Origin: an uncultured Lachnospiraceae bacterium
Lineage (GTDB): Bacteria > Bacillota > Clostridia > Lachnospirales > Lachnospiraceae
NCBI GenBank assembly: GCA_947631625.1
Contig: CANRMA010000007.1
Coordinates: 62,001 to 126,000, forward strand
Direction of reading: 5' to 3'
DNA length: 64,000 nucleotides
Every line of letters begins with the position of its first letter. The first letter of the stretch is position 1. The position numbers and the translations under genes were made by a program. Shown here in pieces: positions 35,419 through 43,201 of the stretch. The notes beneath the pieces were generated by a model, which did no database searches, was not told where the DNA came from, and saw only the letters and a program-made list of their open reading frames with translations.

Positions 35419-35495
35419 TAAGAATAATGAATATGCATAATGAATAAGCATAAATATAAGAAGCAGATAAGAAAAAATAAGTTTGGCAATAATAG

Positions 35496-35526
35496 CGCCG
35501 CCGGAATGTTACCCGGCGGCGTTAGT
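35496..35526. terminator. Hairpin shared by DUF2225 and TetR genes
   Basis: CGCCGCCGG (35496-35504) pairs perfectly with CCGGCGGCG (35513-35521). The T-rich tail GTTAGTTTTA lies on the plus side. It includes the last codons of the minus-strand regulator, so it likely stops transcription from both directions. Confidence 0.7.
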
Positions 35527-36126
35527 TTTACGGTAAACGAGTTTTTTCATCATGTCCAGATAATCTGATATCTCTTCATACAGCATTTCGGGGTTGAAAG
35601 CCGCCTCGCCGAAGCGTTCGTTCATAAGACCCTTTATGGTATATTCAAGCATTGAGTCCAGTTTTTCATAATCCACGTCTGCCGCAAAAAGGCTCTTGTC
35701 AACCCGGCTCATTATCTCTTCATAAGTCTGAGAGATGATTTCGCGCTGTTCCAAAGTGGCGGTCAGCGCTTCGCTCACATCCTCCGATTTGCAGCGATCC
35801 AGAAAATGCTGCATGTAAGGATAGCTTTTAAGCACCTGCATTTTTGAGAGTTCGATCTGTCGGCGGAGTTCGAAATAATCCTTTGACTCATTGACTCCAT
35901 TGGTCAATTCGAGTTTCATAAATCTGACACTGTAGTCATATATAAAAGCATAGAGTCCAAGTTTATTTCCGAAATAGTGAAATAACAGCCCTTTGCTGAT
36001 CTCTGCCTCAGCGACGATAGTGTCAGTGCTGGCATGTTTATATCCGTTTAACGCAAATACCTTTAATGCAGCGTTGATCATTCTGTCCTGTTTTTCTTTT
36101 TTAAGATCAAAAAATTTTTCGTTCAT
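35509..36126 (-). CDS. TetR/AcrR family transcriptional regulator
   Basis: A 205-residue regulator. The N-terminal helix-turn-helix reads RMINAALKVFALNGYKHASTDTIVAEAEISKGLLFHYFGNK, split here for length as the TetR_N pattern: AA-x-x-VFA, TDTIVAEA and KGLLFHYFGNK. The C-terminal helices (about residues 60-205) form the ligand and dimer domain, with no family-specific ligand motif that I recognise. AGAAGGGA precedes the ATG. A long AT-rich tract separates it from the divergent gene at 36522, which is a candidate target. Confidence 0.85.
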   Translation of the reverse strand: MNEKFFDLKKEKQDRMINAALKVFALNGYKHASTDTIVAEAEISKGLLFHYFGNKLGLYAFIYDYSVRFMKLELTNGVNESKDYFELRRQIELSKMQVLKSYPYMQHFLDRCKSEDVSEALTATLEQREIISQTYEEIMSRVDKSLFAADVDYEKLDSMLEYTIKGLMNERFGEAAFNPEMLYEEISDYLDMMKKLVYRKTNAAG

Positions 36127-36144
36127 TTAAAATCCCTTCTGTTT

Positions 36145-36275
36145 TACAAATATAAAAATAATTAAAAATAAAAATAAATAGAAATAAAAAATAATAGAAA
36201 AATAAAAATAATAAAAAAATAAAAATAATAGAAATATAAAAATAATAAAAAAATAAAAATAATAAATAAAGTAAA
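36145..36275. repeat. A/T-only repeat tract upstream of tetR
   Basis: About 130 bp of AAAATAATAGAAATAAAAA-type repeats with almost no G or C. Beyond it, 36298-36315 reads TTGACT-TTATT-AGTCGAA, an inverted repeat overlapping a -35-like box, followed by TATAGC; this could be the operator of the divergent promoters. Nothing else is seen in the 395-bp gap to 36522. Confidence 0.7.
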
Positions 36276-36521
36276 GTAAGCAAAAATTGGCGATTATTGA
36301 CTTTATTAGTCGAACTTTAATATAGCATAAAAAAGGACGATATTCAATAATTTAAAAAAACTAGTTTGTCTTTTTTTTTAAGCCACAAGATATTGTGGCA
36401 GTATGGCAGAGCATAAAAAAATATTTATTTTTTTGCACATATTCCCTTTTCATTTCAGCAAAATAGTATTAATATATTGGTAGGTGAAAAAGAAACGGGG
36501 AAAGTGAAAGGAGACTTCCAC

Positions 36522-36932
36522 ATGGCAAAGAAATTTGGTAAATTTTTAATGACTACGGCAGCTTTGGGCGCTTTTGCGGCGGGCGCATATTATTTTCTGA
36601 CGAAGAAGGACCATAACCTTGACGGTGATCTTGATGAAGATGATGATTTTGACGACTTTGACGAGGATTTAGACGAGGATGACGAGGACCGCAAATATGT
36701 AGATCTGGATCTTGGCAAAAATACGGAGAAGAACGATGAGGCTGAAGAGAAAGCGGACGAGTTTAAAGAAGGTATAAACGCCGCCAAGGCTGAGACGACC
36801 GACAAGATCGTAGGAGAGGGCGGCAATGATGTTAAAGCGGCTGAAGAGACCGAAGCAGACGTCGAAGAGTTTTTTGACGATGAAGATGAAGAGTATGATG
36901 ACAGTATCGACCATTCTTTGGATGCGATCTGA
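36522..36932 (+). CDS. Small membrane-anchored, highly acidic protein
   Basis: A 136-residue protein of no named family. Residues 1-27 form one membrane helix (KFLMTTAALGAFAAGAYYFL) preceded by Lys residues, so the tail is probably on the outside or the anchor is uncleaved. Residues 30-136 are dominated by Asp and Glu (for example DEDDDFDDFDEDLDEDDED) with some Lys. AAAGGAG lies upstream of the ATG. The acidic tail could bind cations or act as a spacer. The gene is divergent from the TetR gene. Confidence 0.75.
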   Translation: MAKKFGKFLMTTAALGAFAAGAYYFLTKKDHNLDGDLDEDDDFDDFDEDLDEDDEDRKYVDLDLGKNTEKNDEAEEKADEFKEGINAAKAETTDKIVGEGGNDVKAAEETEADVEEFFDDEDEEYDDSIDHSLDAI

Positions 36933-36945
36933 TATAGTGATTGGA

Positions 36946-37704
36946 TCATGATTTCTTATAGGGGGCGTCCGCAGGATAGCCTCCTTTTAATTTCTGCATG
37001 CCGCGTTGGATGGCGTCTTTGGAATTCTTCCAGTCTGCGTCTTTATTCAGATAATCAAACTTTTCAACCAACCATGCCACGTCTTCGGCAAGCCGTGACA
37101 TATTGCTTTCCATAAGCCCGAACATCATATCGAAGAAAGCGGTTTTTTCATTATCATTCAGCGCTGTTTCGGCGGCGTCGCACAGATCTCCGAAGTGATG
37201 GAGGCAGAAACCCTTGGAATTTTTGATTCTCTCGCCAAATTCGGGATCCTTTTTATACATGAAGAAAAAAGTATCGATATAACGTTTATAAGTTTCCGCA
37301 AAACGATTGCAGATATAGCAGGACTTTTCTTTCTCTTTGACCCAACAGCCGATGGGATTACTGCTTTCGGCATGCTTTTTAAATTTATCTTTGAGAGAAG
37401 TTTTGCCGGGCGTATAGCTTTTGAACTGCGCTTTCATTTCGTTATTGATGCGGATATAGTGGGTTTTGAGAATCCACGCGTTACCCAGGGTATTGCCGTA
37501 GTCAAACATCTTTTTGAAATGCTCGCGGCAAAAACCCGCTTTGTCGGTAGCTTCGCGGATATCGCTTTCCATATAGGAAGAAGCCGGACCCAGAGTGAAA
37601 TCCAGAAGATCCTGCTCAACATTTCTTTCAATGTAGCAGAAAGGACATTCGTCGTCTGCATTTATGGCGTCGTTTAAAGGTATGGTATATAATTGTTCTT
37701 TCAT
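36946..37704 (-). CDS. DUF6062 family Cys-rich protein
   Basis: A 252-residue soluble protein with repeated Cys motifs: ECPFCYIER near residue 20, KAGFCREHFKKM, SCYICNRF and GFCLHHFGDLC. The pattern matches DUF6062, found mainly in Lachnospiraceae and relatives. The Cys and His spacing implies metal or Fe-S binding, but the function is unknown. I start at ATG 37704 because AGAAAGG lies upstream; the frame stays open a further 24 codons without a ribosome site. It converges on the acidic protein gene with a 13-bp gap. Confidence 0.8.
   Translation of the reverse strand: MKEQLYTIPLNDAINADDECPFCYIERNVEQDLLDFTLGPASSYMESDIREATDKAGFCREHFKKMFDYGNTLGNAWILKTHYIRINNEMKAQFKSYTPGKTSLKDKFKKHAESSNPIGCWVKEKEKSCYICNRFAETYKRYIDTFFFMYKKDPEFGERIKNSKGFCLHHFGDLCDAAETALNDNEKTAFFDMMFGLMESNMSRLAEDVAWLVEKFDYLNKDADWKNSKDAIQRGMQKLKGGYPADAPYKKS
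36960..36988 (+). terminator. Possible terminator for the acidic protein gene
   Basis: AGGGGGC pairs with GCCTCCT (one G-U), followed by TTT. It lies inside the 3' end of the convergent DUF6062 gene. Confidence 0.4.
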
Positions 37705-37832
37705 GGGCTTTGACCTTTCTTTATTCACTGTGATCCTGTATATTCTAATAGTAGCATAATGTAAAGTCGAATGCAACCGCGCATCGCATGCGCATTATGT
37801 TAAAAAGGTGTTAAAAAGGTATGCAAAACAGC

Positions 37833-37861
37833 TTGCGGCGAAATGGAAATGTCGTTATACT
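37833..37861 (+). promoter_or_regulatory. Candidate promoter of the HAD hydrolase gene
   Basis: TTGCGG (37833-37838), a 17-base spacer and TATACT (37856-37861). Upstream at 37782-37796 is the palindrome GCGCAT-CGC-ATGCGC. Confidence 0.4.
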
Positions 37862-37944
37862 TAACAGGGTGGCATTTTATTGGTTTTAAGATATTAAGAA
37901 ATAAATTGGTTTAGACATAAGTTTCGGAAAGGACCGGAGCGGAT

Positions 37945-38763
37945 ATGGACAGAAATATTTATGGGATAAATCAGGACAATGAGCATATTATAGAGAATGT
38001 AAAGTGCTTCGCCCTGGATATGGACGGAACGGTCTATCTGGGAGAGAAATGGATCGACGGAGCGGTCGATTTTTTGAACAGTATCGAACGTTCGGGGAGA
38101 ACATATGTTTTTCTCACTAACAATTCGTCCAAAAATCCTGCCGTATATGTGGAAAAGCTTCACAGAATGGGACTGGATGTGGAAGAAGACAGGATCATTA
38201 CATCAGGGCAGGCGGCGATTGATTATCTTAAGGAGAATTTTCCGGGCAAAAGAGTGTTCCTGTTGGGAAACGGCATGCTTGAGGAACAGTTTGAGCGGGC
38301 TGGGATAGTCTTGGACGATAAATCCCCTGAAGTTGTCGTTACGGCGTTTGATACTTCACTGAATTATGATAAGATGCGCAAAGTCTGCGATTTTGTCAGA
38401 GACGGACTTCCTTATATTGCCACGCACCCGGATTATAACTGTCCCACGGAGACCGGTTTTATTCCGGATATAGGGGCGATCCATGCTTTTATACATGCGT
38501 CGGCGTTCCGTTATCCGGACTGCATAATAGGGAAACCCAACAGCTACATAGTTGATTATCTGATAAAACGCGTCAAAGTTCCAAGGGAAGAAATTGCAAT
38601 GGTCGGAGACAGGCTGTATACGGATATCGCGGCCGGCGTGAACAATGGCCTTAAGAGCATACTGGTCTTAAGCGGCGAGGCAGGACTTGATGATATCGTC
38701 GGGGCCGCCGCGGCGCCGCATCTTGTATTTGACTCTGTTAAAGAGATAATACCATATCTTTGA
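37945..38763 (+). CDS. HAD-IIA family sugar/nucleotide phosphatase (NagD-like)
   Basis: A 272-residue cytosolic phosphatase. ALDMDGTVYLGE carries the nucleophile Asp 25 and general acid Asp 27. TNNSSKNPAVYVEKL is motif II with its Asn/Ser. IGKPNSYIVDYL has the conserved Lys, and MVGDRLYTDIAAGVNNGLKSILVLSG is the metal-binding motif. The cap (about residues 90-190) contains the HPDYNCPTE pattern of the IIA class. Likely substrates are sugar phosphates or nucleotide monophosphates. GGAG lies close to the ATG. It is followed by malQ and may share its transcript. Confidence 0.88.
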   Translation: MDRNIYGINQDNEHIIENVKCFALDMDGTVYLGEKWIDGAVDFLNSIERSGRTYVFLTNNSSKNPAVYVEKLHRMGLDVEEDRIITSGQAAIDYLKENFPGKRVFLLGNGMLEEQFERAGIVLDDKSPEVVVTAFDTSLNYDKMRKVCDFVRDGLPYIATHPDYNCPTETGFIPDIGAIHAFIHASAFRYPDCIIGKPNSYIVDYLIKRVKVPREEIAMVGDRLYTDIAAGVNNGLKSILVLSGEAGLDDIVGAAAAPHLVFDSVKEIIPYL

Positions 38764-38856
38764 GTCCGGAGTCTTTAAGAGGATGCTTTATTATGATTGA
38801 AAAGCGCGGATAAAATAGTTATACTTAATTATATTAGAAGATCGGGGGAAACATGT

Positions 38857-40332
38857 ATGAGAAAGAGCGGCGTGTTGCTGCCTGTGTCGAGTCTTCCGTC
38901 CAAATATGGGATAGGGACCTTTTCCGGGCAGGCATATGAATTTATAGATTTGCTGGAGCAGGCGGGGCAGACGTACTGGCAGATATTGCCGCTTGGCCCC
39001 ACAGGTTACGGGGATTCGCCGTATCAGTCTTTTTCGACATTTGCGGGAAATCCTTATTATATCGACTTGGAGGCTCTTATTAAAGAGGGATATCTTACGA
39101 AGGAAGACTGCGACAGCTGCGATTTTGGGGATAATGACGAATATATAGATTATGAGAAGATTTATCTTTCCAGATTTAAAGTGCTGAAAAAAGCGTTCAA
39201 AAACAGTGACATTCAAAACGATGAGGCCTATAATGAGTTTGTCAGGACTAACTCATACTGGCTGGATGATTATGCGCTTTACATGGCCGTTAAAAATTCT
39301 TTCGGCGGCGTGAGCTTTATAGAGTGGGACGAGGATATAAGGCTTCGCAGGAAAGAGGCTCTCTGCCGATATCGGGAGAAATACAAAGAAGAGACGGATT
39401 TTTATAAATTCCAGCAGTTTATTTTTACTAAGCAATGGTTTGCGTTAAAAGAATATGCAAACAGCCGGGGCATAAAGATAATCGGAGATATCCCGATATA
39501 TGTGGCTTTTGACAGTTCCGACACATGGGCCGCTCCCGAACTGTTTCAGCTTGACGAGGACTTAAGGCCTGTTGCGGTTGCGGGCTGCCCGCCGGATTCA
39601 TTTTCCGCCACGGGGCAGTTGTGGGGCAATCCGCTGTACGATTGGGACTATCATAAAAAGACGGGTTACGATTGGTGGATGAAACGTCTGGAATACTGTT
39701 TTAAGCTCTATGATGTCGTAAGGATAGACCATTTCAGAGGCTTTGATGAGTATTATTCCATTCCTTACGGCGATCCTACCGCAGAGTTCGGTCATTGGGA
39801 AAAGGGGCCCGGTTACGATATATTCAGGACAATGAAGGATAAGCTTGGCAAAAAAGAAGTGATCGCCGAGGATCTGGGATTTTTGACCGACTCGGTACTG
39901 AAGCTTGTGAAAAAGACCGGGTATCCGGGAATGAAGATACTCCAGTTTGCTTTTGATTCACGGGAAGATAGCGATTATCTGCCGCATAACTATACGAGGA
40001 ACAGTGTGGTCTACACCGGAACGCATGACAACGATACCGTGCTTGGCTGGTTTGGCTCGCTTAACAGGCATGATAAAGGTTTTGCCAAAAGATACCTCAA
40101 TATAAATAAAAACAAAGATATCAACTGGGAATTTATAAGGGCGGCCATGGCCAGCGTTTCCGATACCTGTATCATTCCCATGCAGGATTATCTTGGCCTT
40201 GGAGCCGAGGCGAGGATCAATATACCCTCGACTCTCGGAATAAACTGGAAGTGGAGAATGCTGCCGGGGGCCTTTGATGAAGAGCTTGCCGCCCGCATTA
40301 AAAAAATGACCGGATTGTACGGAAGATTATAG
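38857..40332 (+). CDS. malQ: 4-alpha-glucanotransferase (amylomaltase)
   Basis: A 491-residue GH77 enzyme that transfers glucan segments between maltodextrins. RKSGVLLPVSSLPSKYGIG opens the domain, GDIPIYVAFDSSD marks an early barrel strand, VVRIDHFRGFDEYY contains the nucleophile Asp, VIAEDLGFLT the acid/base Glu, and YTGTHDNDTVLGW the third acidic residue. It acts upstream of the glycogen phosphorylase encoded at 16765. I start at ATG 38857, preceded by GGGGGA, because family homology begins at that Met. The frame extends 20 codons further upstream without support. Confidence 0.93.
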   Translation: MRKSGVLLPVSSLPSKYGIGTFSGQAYEFIDLLEQAGQTYWQILPLGPTGYGDSPYQSFSTFAGNPYYIDLEALIKEGYLTKEDCDSCDFGDNDEYIDYEKIYLSRFKVLKKAFKNSDIQNDEAYNEFVRTNSYWLDDYALYMAVKNSFGGVSFIEWDEDIRLRRKEALCRYREKYKEETDFYKFQQFIFTKQWFALKEYANSRGIKIIGDIPIYVAFDSSDTWAAPELFQLDEDLRPVAVAGCPPDSFSATGQLWGNPLYDWDYHKKTGYDWWMKRLEYCFKLYDVVRIDHFRGFDEYYSIPYGDPTAEFGHWEKGPGYDIFRTMKDKLGKKEVIAEDLGFLTDSVLKLVKKTGYPGMKILQFAFDSREDSDYLPHNYTRNSVVYTGTHDNDTVLGWFGSLNRHDKGFAKRYLNINKNKDINWEFIRAAMASVSDTCIIPMQDYLGLGAEARINIPSTLGINWKWRMLPGAFDEELAARIKKMTGLYGRL

Positions 40333-40341
40333 CAGACAGAG

Positions 40342-40848
40342 TCAGATTTTCTGCCTGCTAAGGTTGGAATTGTGGTATTTTGGGTCGTTTGTGACGTCTT
40401 GGTCAAACCAATCCACAGGAAGAAAGGCATTGGCGGTTTCCTCGTCAGGGAATTCCACTTCGGCTATTATGAGGCCGTTATGCGGAGCTTCAAAAATATC
40501 CAGTTCTATGCGAAGCTCTATATTTGAATGACCGGATTGGTCAATCCTTTTTTGGAAATCTGACACGAATGTCGGTTTTTCGAGTGGAATGAGATAACGC
40601 TTTTTGGTTATTATGCTGCCGTCGGCTTTTTCACGAAGATGATAATAAGAACTCTCATTCAGCGGAAGGTTGTATTCCTCTCGTGACATGAGACCCTTGC
40701 CTTTGTAGGTAAGATAGTAGTCGTCGTCTTCTTTTCTTATTCTGACAACAGGGTCAGTATTCAGATAAGCCTGTTCGATGATGTGAAAAGGGTATTGATC
40801 CAAATTGACCGGTATGGTCTTTACCGTAAATTTGCGTTCTATCTCCAT
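40342..40848 (-). CDS. CYTH domain (triphosphate tunnel metalloenzyme) protein
   Basis: A 168-residue protein of the CYTH superfamily. MEIERKF at the start is the ExExK signature. VRIRKEDDDYYLTYKGKG, EYNLPL, KKRYLIPL, ELDIF and AEVEFPDEETANAF line the tunnel with alternating basic and acidic residues. Bacterial relatives hydrolyse inorganic triphosphate; adenylate cyclase activity is less likely. AAAGGAGA precedes the ATG. It converges with malQ over a 9-bp gap. Confidence 0.87.
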   Translation of the reverse strand: MEIERKFTVKTIPVNLDQYPFHIIEQAYLNTDPVVRIRKEDDDYYLTYKGKGLMSREEYNLPLNESSYYHLREKADGSIITKKRYLIPLEKPTFVSDFQKRIDQSGHSNIELRIELDIFEAPHNGLIIAEVEFPDEETANAFLPVDWFDQDVTNDPKYHNSNLSRQKI

Positions 40849-40947
40849 AAAGCCGTGTCTCCTTTGCTTTTGCCGAATTGATTATTTTGTGTATATTGTA
40901 TCATAAATTATAAATATTATAAATATATGGAAATGAGGTGTAATAAT

Positions 40948-41496
40948 ATGTGTAAAGTATGTGTTTTTTTTGCAACGGGCTACGAAGAAATAGAAGCGTT
41001 GACCGTAGTGGACGTCCTGCGCCGGGCAGGCATTGGGACCGACATGGTATCCGTCACGGGTGAAAAAAAGGTGGTCGGTTCGCACAAAATAGCCGTGGAA
41101 ACGGACAAGTTCTTTGAAGAGGTGGATTTTGATACGGTTGACATGTTGGTTTTGCCGGGCGGTATGCCGGGAACCAAAAATCTTGAGGCTTTTGAACCTC
41201 TTATGAATAAGGTAGACGAATTCTTCAATACGGGAAAATATGTTGCCGCAATCTGCGCCGCGCCGAGCATATTGGGGCGCCGTGGCATTTTAAAAGGCAG
41301 AAAAGCCTGCTCCTATCCTACATTTGAGAGCCATCTTGAAGGCGCGAATGTGTCGGCTGAACCGGCGGTCGCTGACGGCAACGTGATAACCGGCCGCGGA
41401 ATGGGAGCCGCGATTCCTTTTGCCCTTACGATACTGAGAGAATTAAAGGACGATAAGACGGCCCTTGAAATGAAGGAGACCATTGTATATAAATAA
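40948..41496 (+). CDS. DJ-1/PfpI family protein
   Basis: A 182-residue protein of the DJ-1 branch. The nucleophilic elbow is AAICAAPSILG with Cys 103, the conserved Glu lies in GYEEIEALT, and LVLPGGMPGTKNL is the glycine loop. Proposed activities in the family include deglycation and glyoxalase-type protection; the role here is unproven. GAGGTG lies five bases before ATG 40948, which I favour over an in-frame ATG 21 bases upstream. Confidence 0.88.
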   Translation: MCKVCVFFATGYEEIEALTVVDVLRRAGIGTDMVSVTGEKKVVGSHKIAVETDKFFEEVDFDTVDMLVLPGGMPGTKNLEAFEPLMNKVDEFFNTGKYVAAICAAPSILGRRGILKGRKACSYPTFESHLEGANVSAEPAVADGNVITGRGMGAAIPFALTILRELKDDKTALEMKETIVYK

Positions 41497-41602
41497 ATTC
41501 AAATCATCATTACTAAAACTTACCAAAATATTTTTTATCATTCCGTTTATACTAACATCAAGATAAGTGATACGAACACGCTTAGACAGAAATATATTTC
41601 GG

Positions 41603-41627
41603 GATAAGCGGTTTCAAGTCGCTTATC
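41603..41627. other. Inverted repeat upstream of SASP gene
   Basis: GATAAGCG (41603-41610) and CGCTTATC (41620-41627) form a perfect 8-bp stem with a 9-base loop, 46 bp before the start codon. It could be a forespore regulator site or leader hairpin. A sigma-G promoter was not identified with confidence. Confidence 0.45.
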
Positions 41628-41673
41628 TCAAATATAGATAAAAGATGAAATGTATTTTCGGAGGTGAAAGAAA

Positions 41674-41877
41674 ATGGCAAGTAGTAACAGAAGTAATAGA
41701 GTTGAAGTTCCGGAAGCTAAGGCAGCTATGGATCGTTTTAAAACAGAGGTTGCTTCAGAGTTAGGCGTTACTTTAAAAGAGGGTTACAACGGTGACCTCA
41801 CATCTAAGGAAGCAGGTTCTATCGGCGGTGAGATGGTTCGTAGAATGATTAAGAAACAGGAAGAACAGATGAAATAA
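41674..41877 (+). CDS. Alpha/beta-type small acid-soluble spore protein
   Basis: A 67-residue spore DNA-protecting protein. KTEVASELGV contains the cleavage site for germination protease GPR, and the GDLTSKEAGSIGGEMVRRMIKKQEEQ segment matches the second DNA-binding helix of the family (read here as GDLTSKEAGS plus GGEMVRRMI). It coats forespore DNA and is broken down at germination. GGAGGTG lies upstream. Its presence shows the organism belongs to a spore-forming lineage. Confidence 0.95.
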   Translation: MASSNRSNRVEVPEAKAAMDRFKTEVASELGVTLKEGYNGDLTSKEAGSIGGEMVRRMIKKQEEQMK

Positions 41878-41904
41878 CACCTGTTTTTTAATGAATAGGA
41901 AAAA

Positions 41905-41942
41905 GGCTGTGTGAATGATCAATTCATTTACATGGCTTTTTT
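41905..41942 (+). terminator. Intrinsic terminator after SASP gene
   Basis: GCTGTGTGAATGA pairs with TCATTTACATGGC (three G-U pairs) and is followed by six T residues. Confidence 0.75.
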
Positions 41943-41953
41943 CATATAATAAT

Positions 41954-42176
41954 TAGATAATTGCGAAACTATTATTTACGTTGTCGGGATTGTACAGATT
42001 TAACAAAACCCTTGCTGGCACGCTTGCGCTGCATTGAGCGCAGTAGCGGCGCTAAGCTCGAAAATACCTCGCCAAAGTATAAGCGCAAATTCTTTGCGCT
42101 ACGCGCTCAGAGCGCCTGCAATGGTGTTTGTTAAATCTGTACAATCCATATACGTTGAAAGAGAGTTTCGCAAATG
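41954..42176. mobile_element. MITE-like palindromic element, copy 5
   Basis: A 223-bp element from TAGATAATTGCGAAAC to GTTTCGCAAATG, with the longer core version (ACCTCGCCAAAGTATAAGCG) also seen in copy 2. ATAATAAT flanks both sides (41946-41953, 42177-42184). It fills most of the 326-bp gap between the SASP gene and the binding lipoprotein gene, whose start lies 28 bp further on. Confidence 0.85.
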
Positions 42177-42203
42177 ATAATAATCCGTAGGAGGAGAGGA
42201 ATT

Positions 42204-43190
42204 GTGAAAAAAAATATTGCGGCATTGATAATGTCATTGGTATTAGGAGCGGGCCTGATCACGGGGTGCGGGAATACATATGAAAGCGACGGGGGCGTTA
42301 ATGTAAGGATAGGTTCGCTTAAAGGGCCTACTTCGATGGGGCTTGTACATCTTATGGATATTGCCGGGAAAGGTGAAACTGAAGATGATTATACATTTAC
42401 AATGGCTTCGGCGGCGGATGAACTTTTGCCGAAGCTTACGGGCAAAGATCTGGACATTGCGCTTGTGCCTGCCAATGTGGCGAGCGTTCTTTATAATAAG
42501 ACCGGAGGAAAGGTTTCGGTTATAGATATTAATACATTGGGCGTTTTATATATAGTATCGGGCGATGATACCATAGAGTCCATGAAAGATCTGAAGGGAA
42601 AGACGCTGTATCTGACGGGAAAAGGCACTACGCCGGATTTTGTGCTGCAGTATCTGCTTTCGGAAAACGGGCTTTCGACGCAGGATCTTACTTTGGAATA
42701 CAGATCGGAGGCCGCCGAAGTTGCGGCGCTGCTTGCCGAGGATCCTGAAGCCGCCGGGCTTCTTCCACAGCCTTTTGTAACTGCGGCCTGTACACAGAAT
42801 GAAGCTTTGTCGGCGGTAATTGATATGACCGCGCAGTGGGCCGACATTCAGGGGGAGGACGGCAGCAGTCTTGTGACGGGAGTAACCGTTGTAAACGATG
42901 ACTTTTTACAACAAAATCCGGAAGCCGTGAAGCGTTTTATGGAGCAGCACAAAGAAAGCGCCGCTTATACCAATGAAAATGTGGAGGAAGCGGCAAAACT
43001 TGTGGCGGCGCAGGGTATAGTGGAAAAAGCACCCATAGCGGCTAAAGCCATACCTGCCTGCAACATTGTATATATTGATGCGGAAGATATGAAGCAGGCA
43101 TTGTCGGGCTATTTGGAGGTATTGTTTGAGGCGGACGCTTCTTCTGTAGGAGGGGCGCTGCCGGATGATGATTTTTACTATATTCCGTAA
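42204..43190 (+). CDS. ABC transporter substrate-binding lipoprotein (SsuA/ThiY-like)
   Basis: A 328-residue lipoprotein. The signal peptide ends at LGAGLITGC, with Cys as the lipid anchor. The body resembles NMT1/SsuA-type binding proteins: VRIGSLKGPTSMGLVHLM, ALVPANVASVLYNKTGG, LKGKTLYLTGKGTTPDFVLQYLL and AAGLLPQPFVTAA. Relatives bind sulfonates, nitrate, taurine or thiamine precursors; the ligand is not evident. I start at GTG 42204 with GGAGGAGA upstream, because codons before it belong to a MITE. The fused permease-ATPase gene follows after 11 bases. Confidence 0.85.
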   Translation: MKKNIAALIMSLVLGAGLITGCGNTYESDGGVNVRIGSLKGPTSMGLVHLMDIAGKGETEDDYTFTMASAADELLPKLTGKDLDIALVPANVASVLYNKTGGKVSVIDINTLGVLYIVSGDDTIESMKDLKGKTLYLTGKGTTPDFVLQYLLSENGLSTQDLTLEYRSEAAEVAALLAEDPEAAGLLPQPFVTAACTQNEALSAVIDMTAQWADIQGEDGSSLVTGVTVVNDDFLQQNPEAVKRFMEQHKESAAYTNENVEEAAKLVAAQGIVEKAPIAAKAIPACNIVYIDAEDMKQALSGYLEVLFEADASSVGGALPDDDFYYIP

Positions 43191-43201
43191 AGAGGTGCTT
43201 T

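Noticed and set aside
35146..35489. Minus-strand frames rich in Tyr, Phe, Leu and Pro repeats
   Set aside because: They are readings of the 26-bp tandem repeat and lack a ribosome site.
40333..40361. Terminator between malQ and the CYTH gene
   Set aside because: AGCAGACAGA/TCTGCCTGCT can pair with one mismatch but no T-run follows on either strand.
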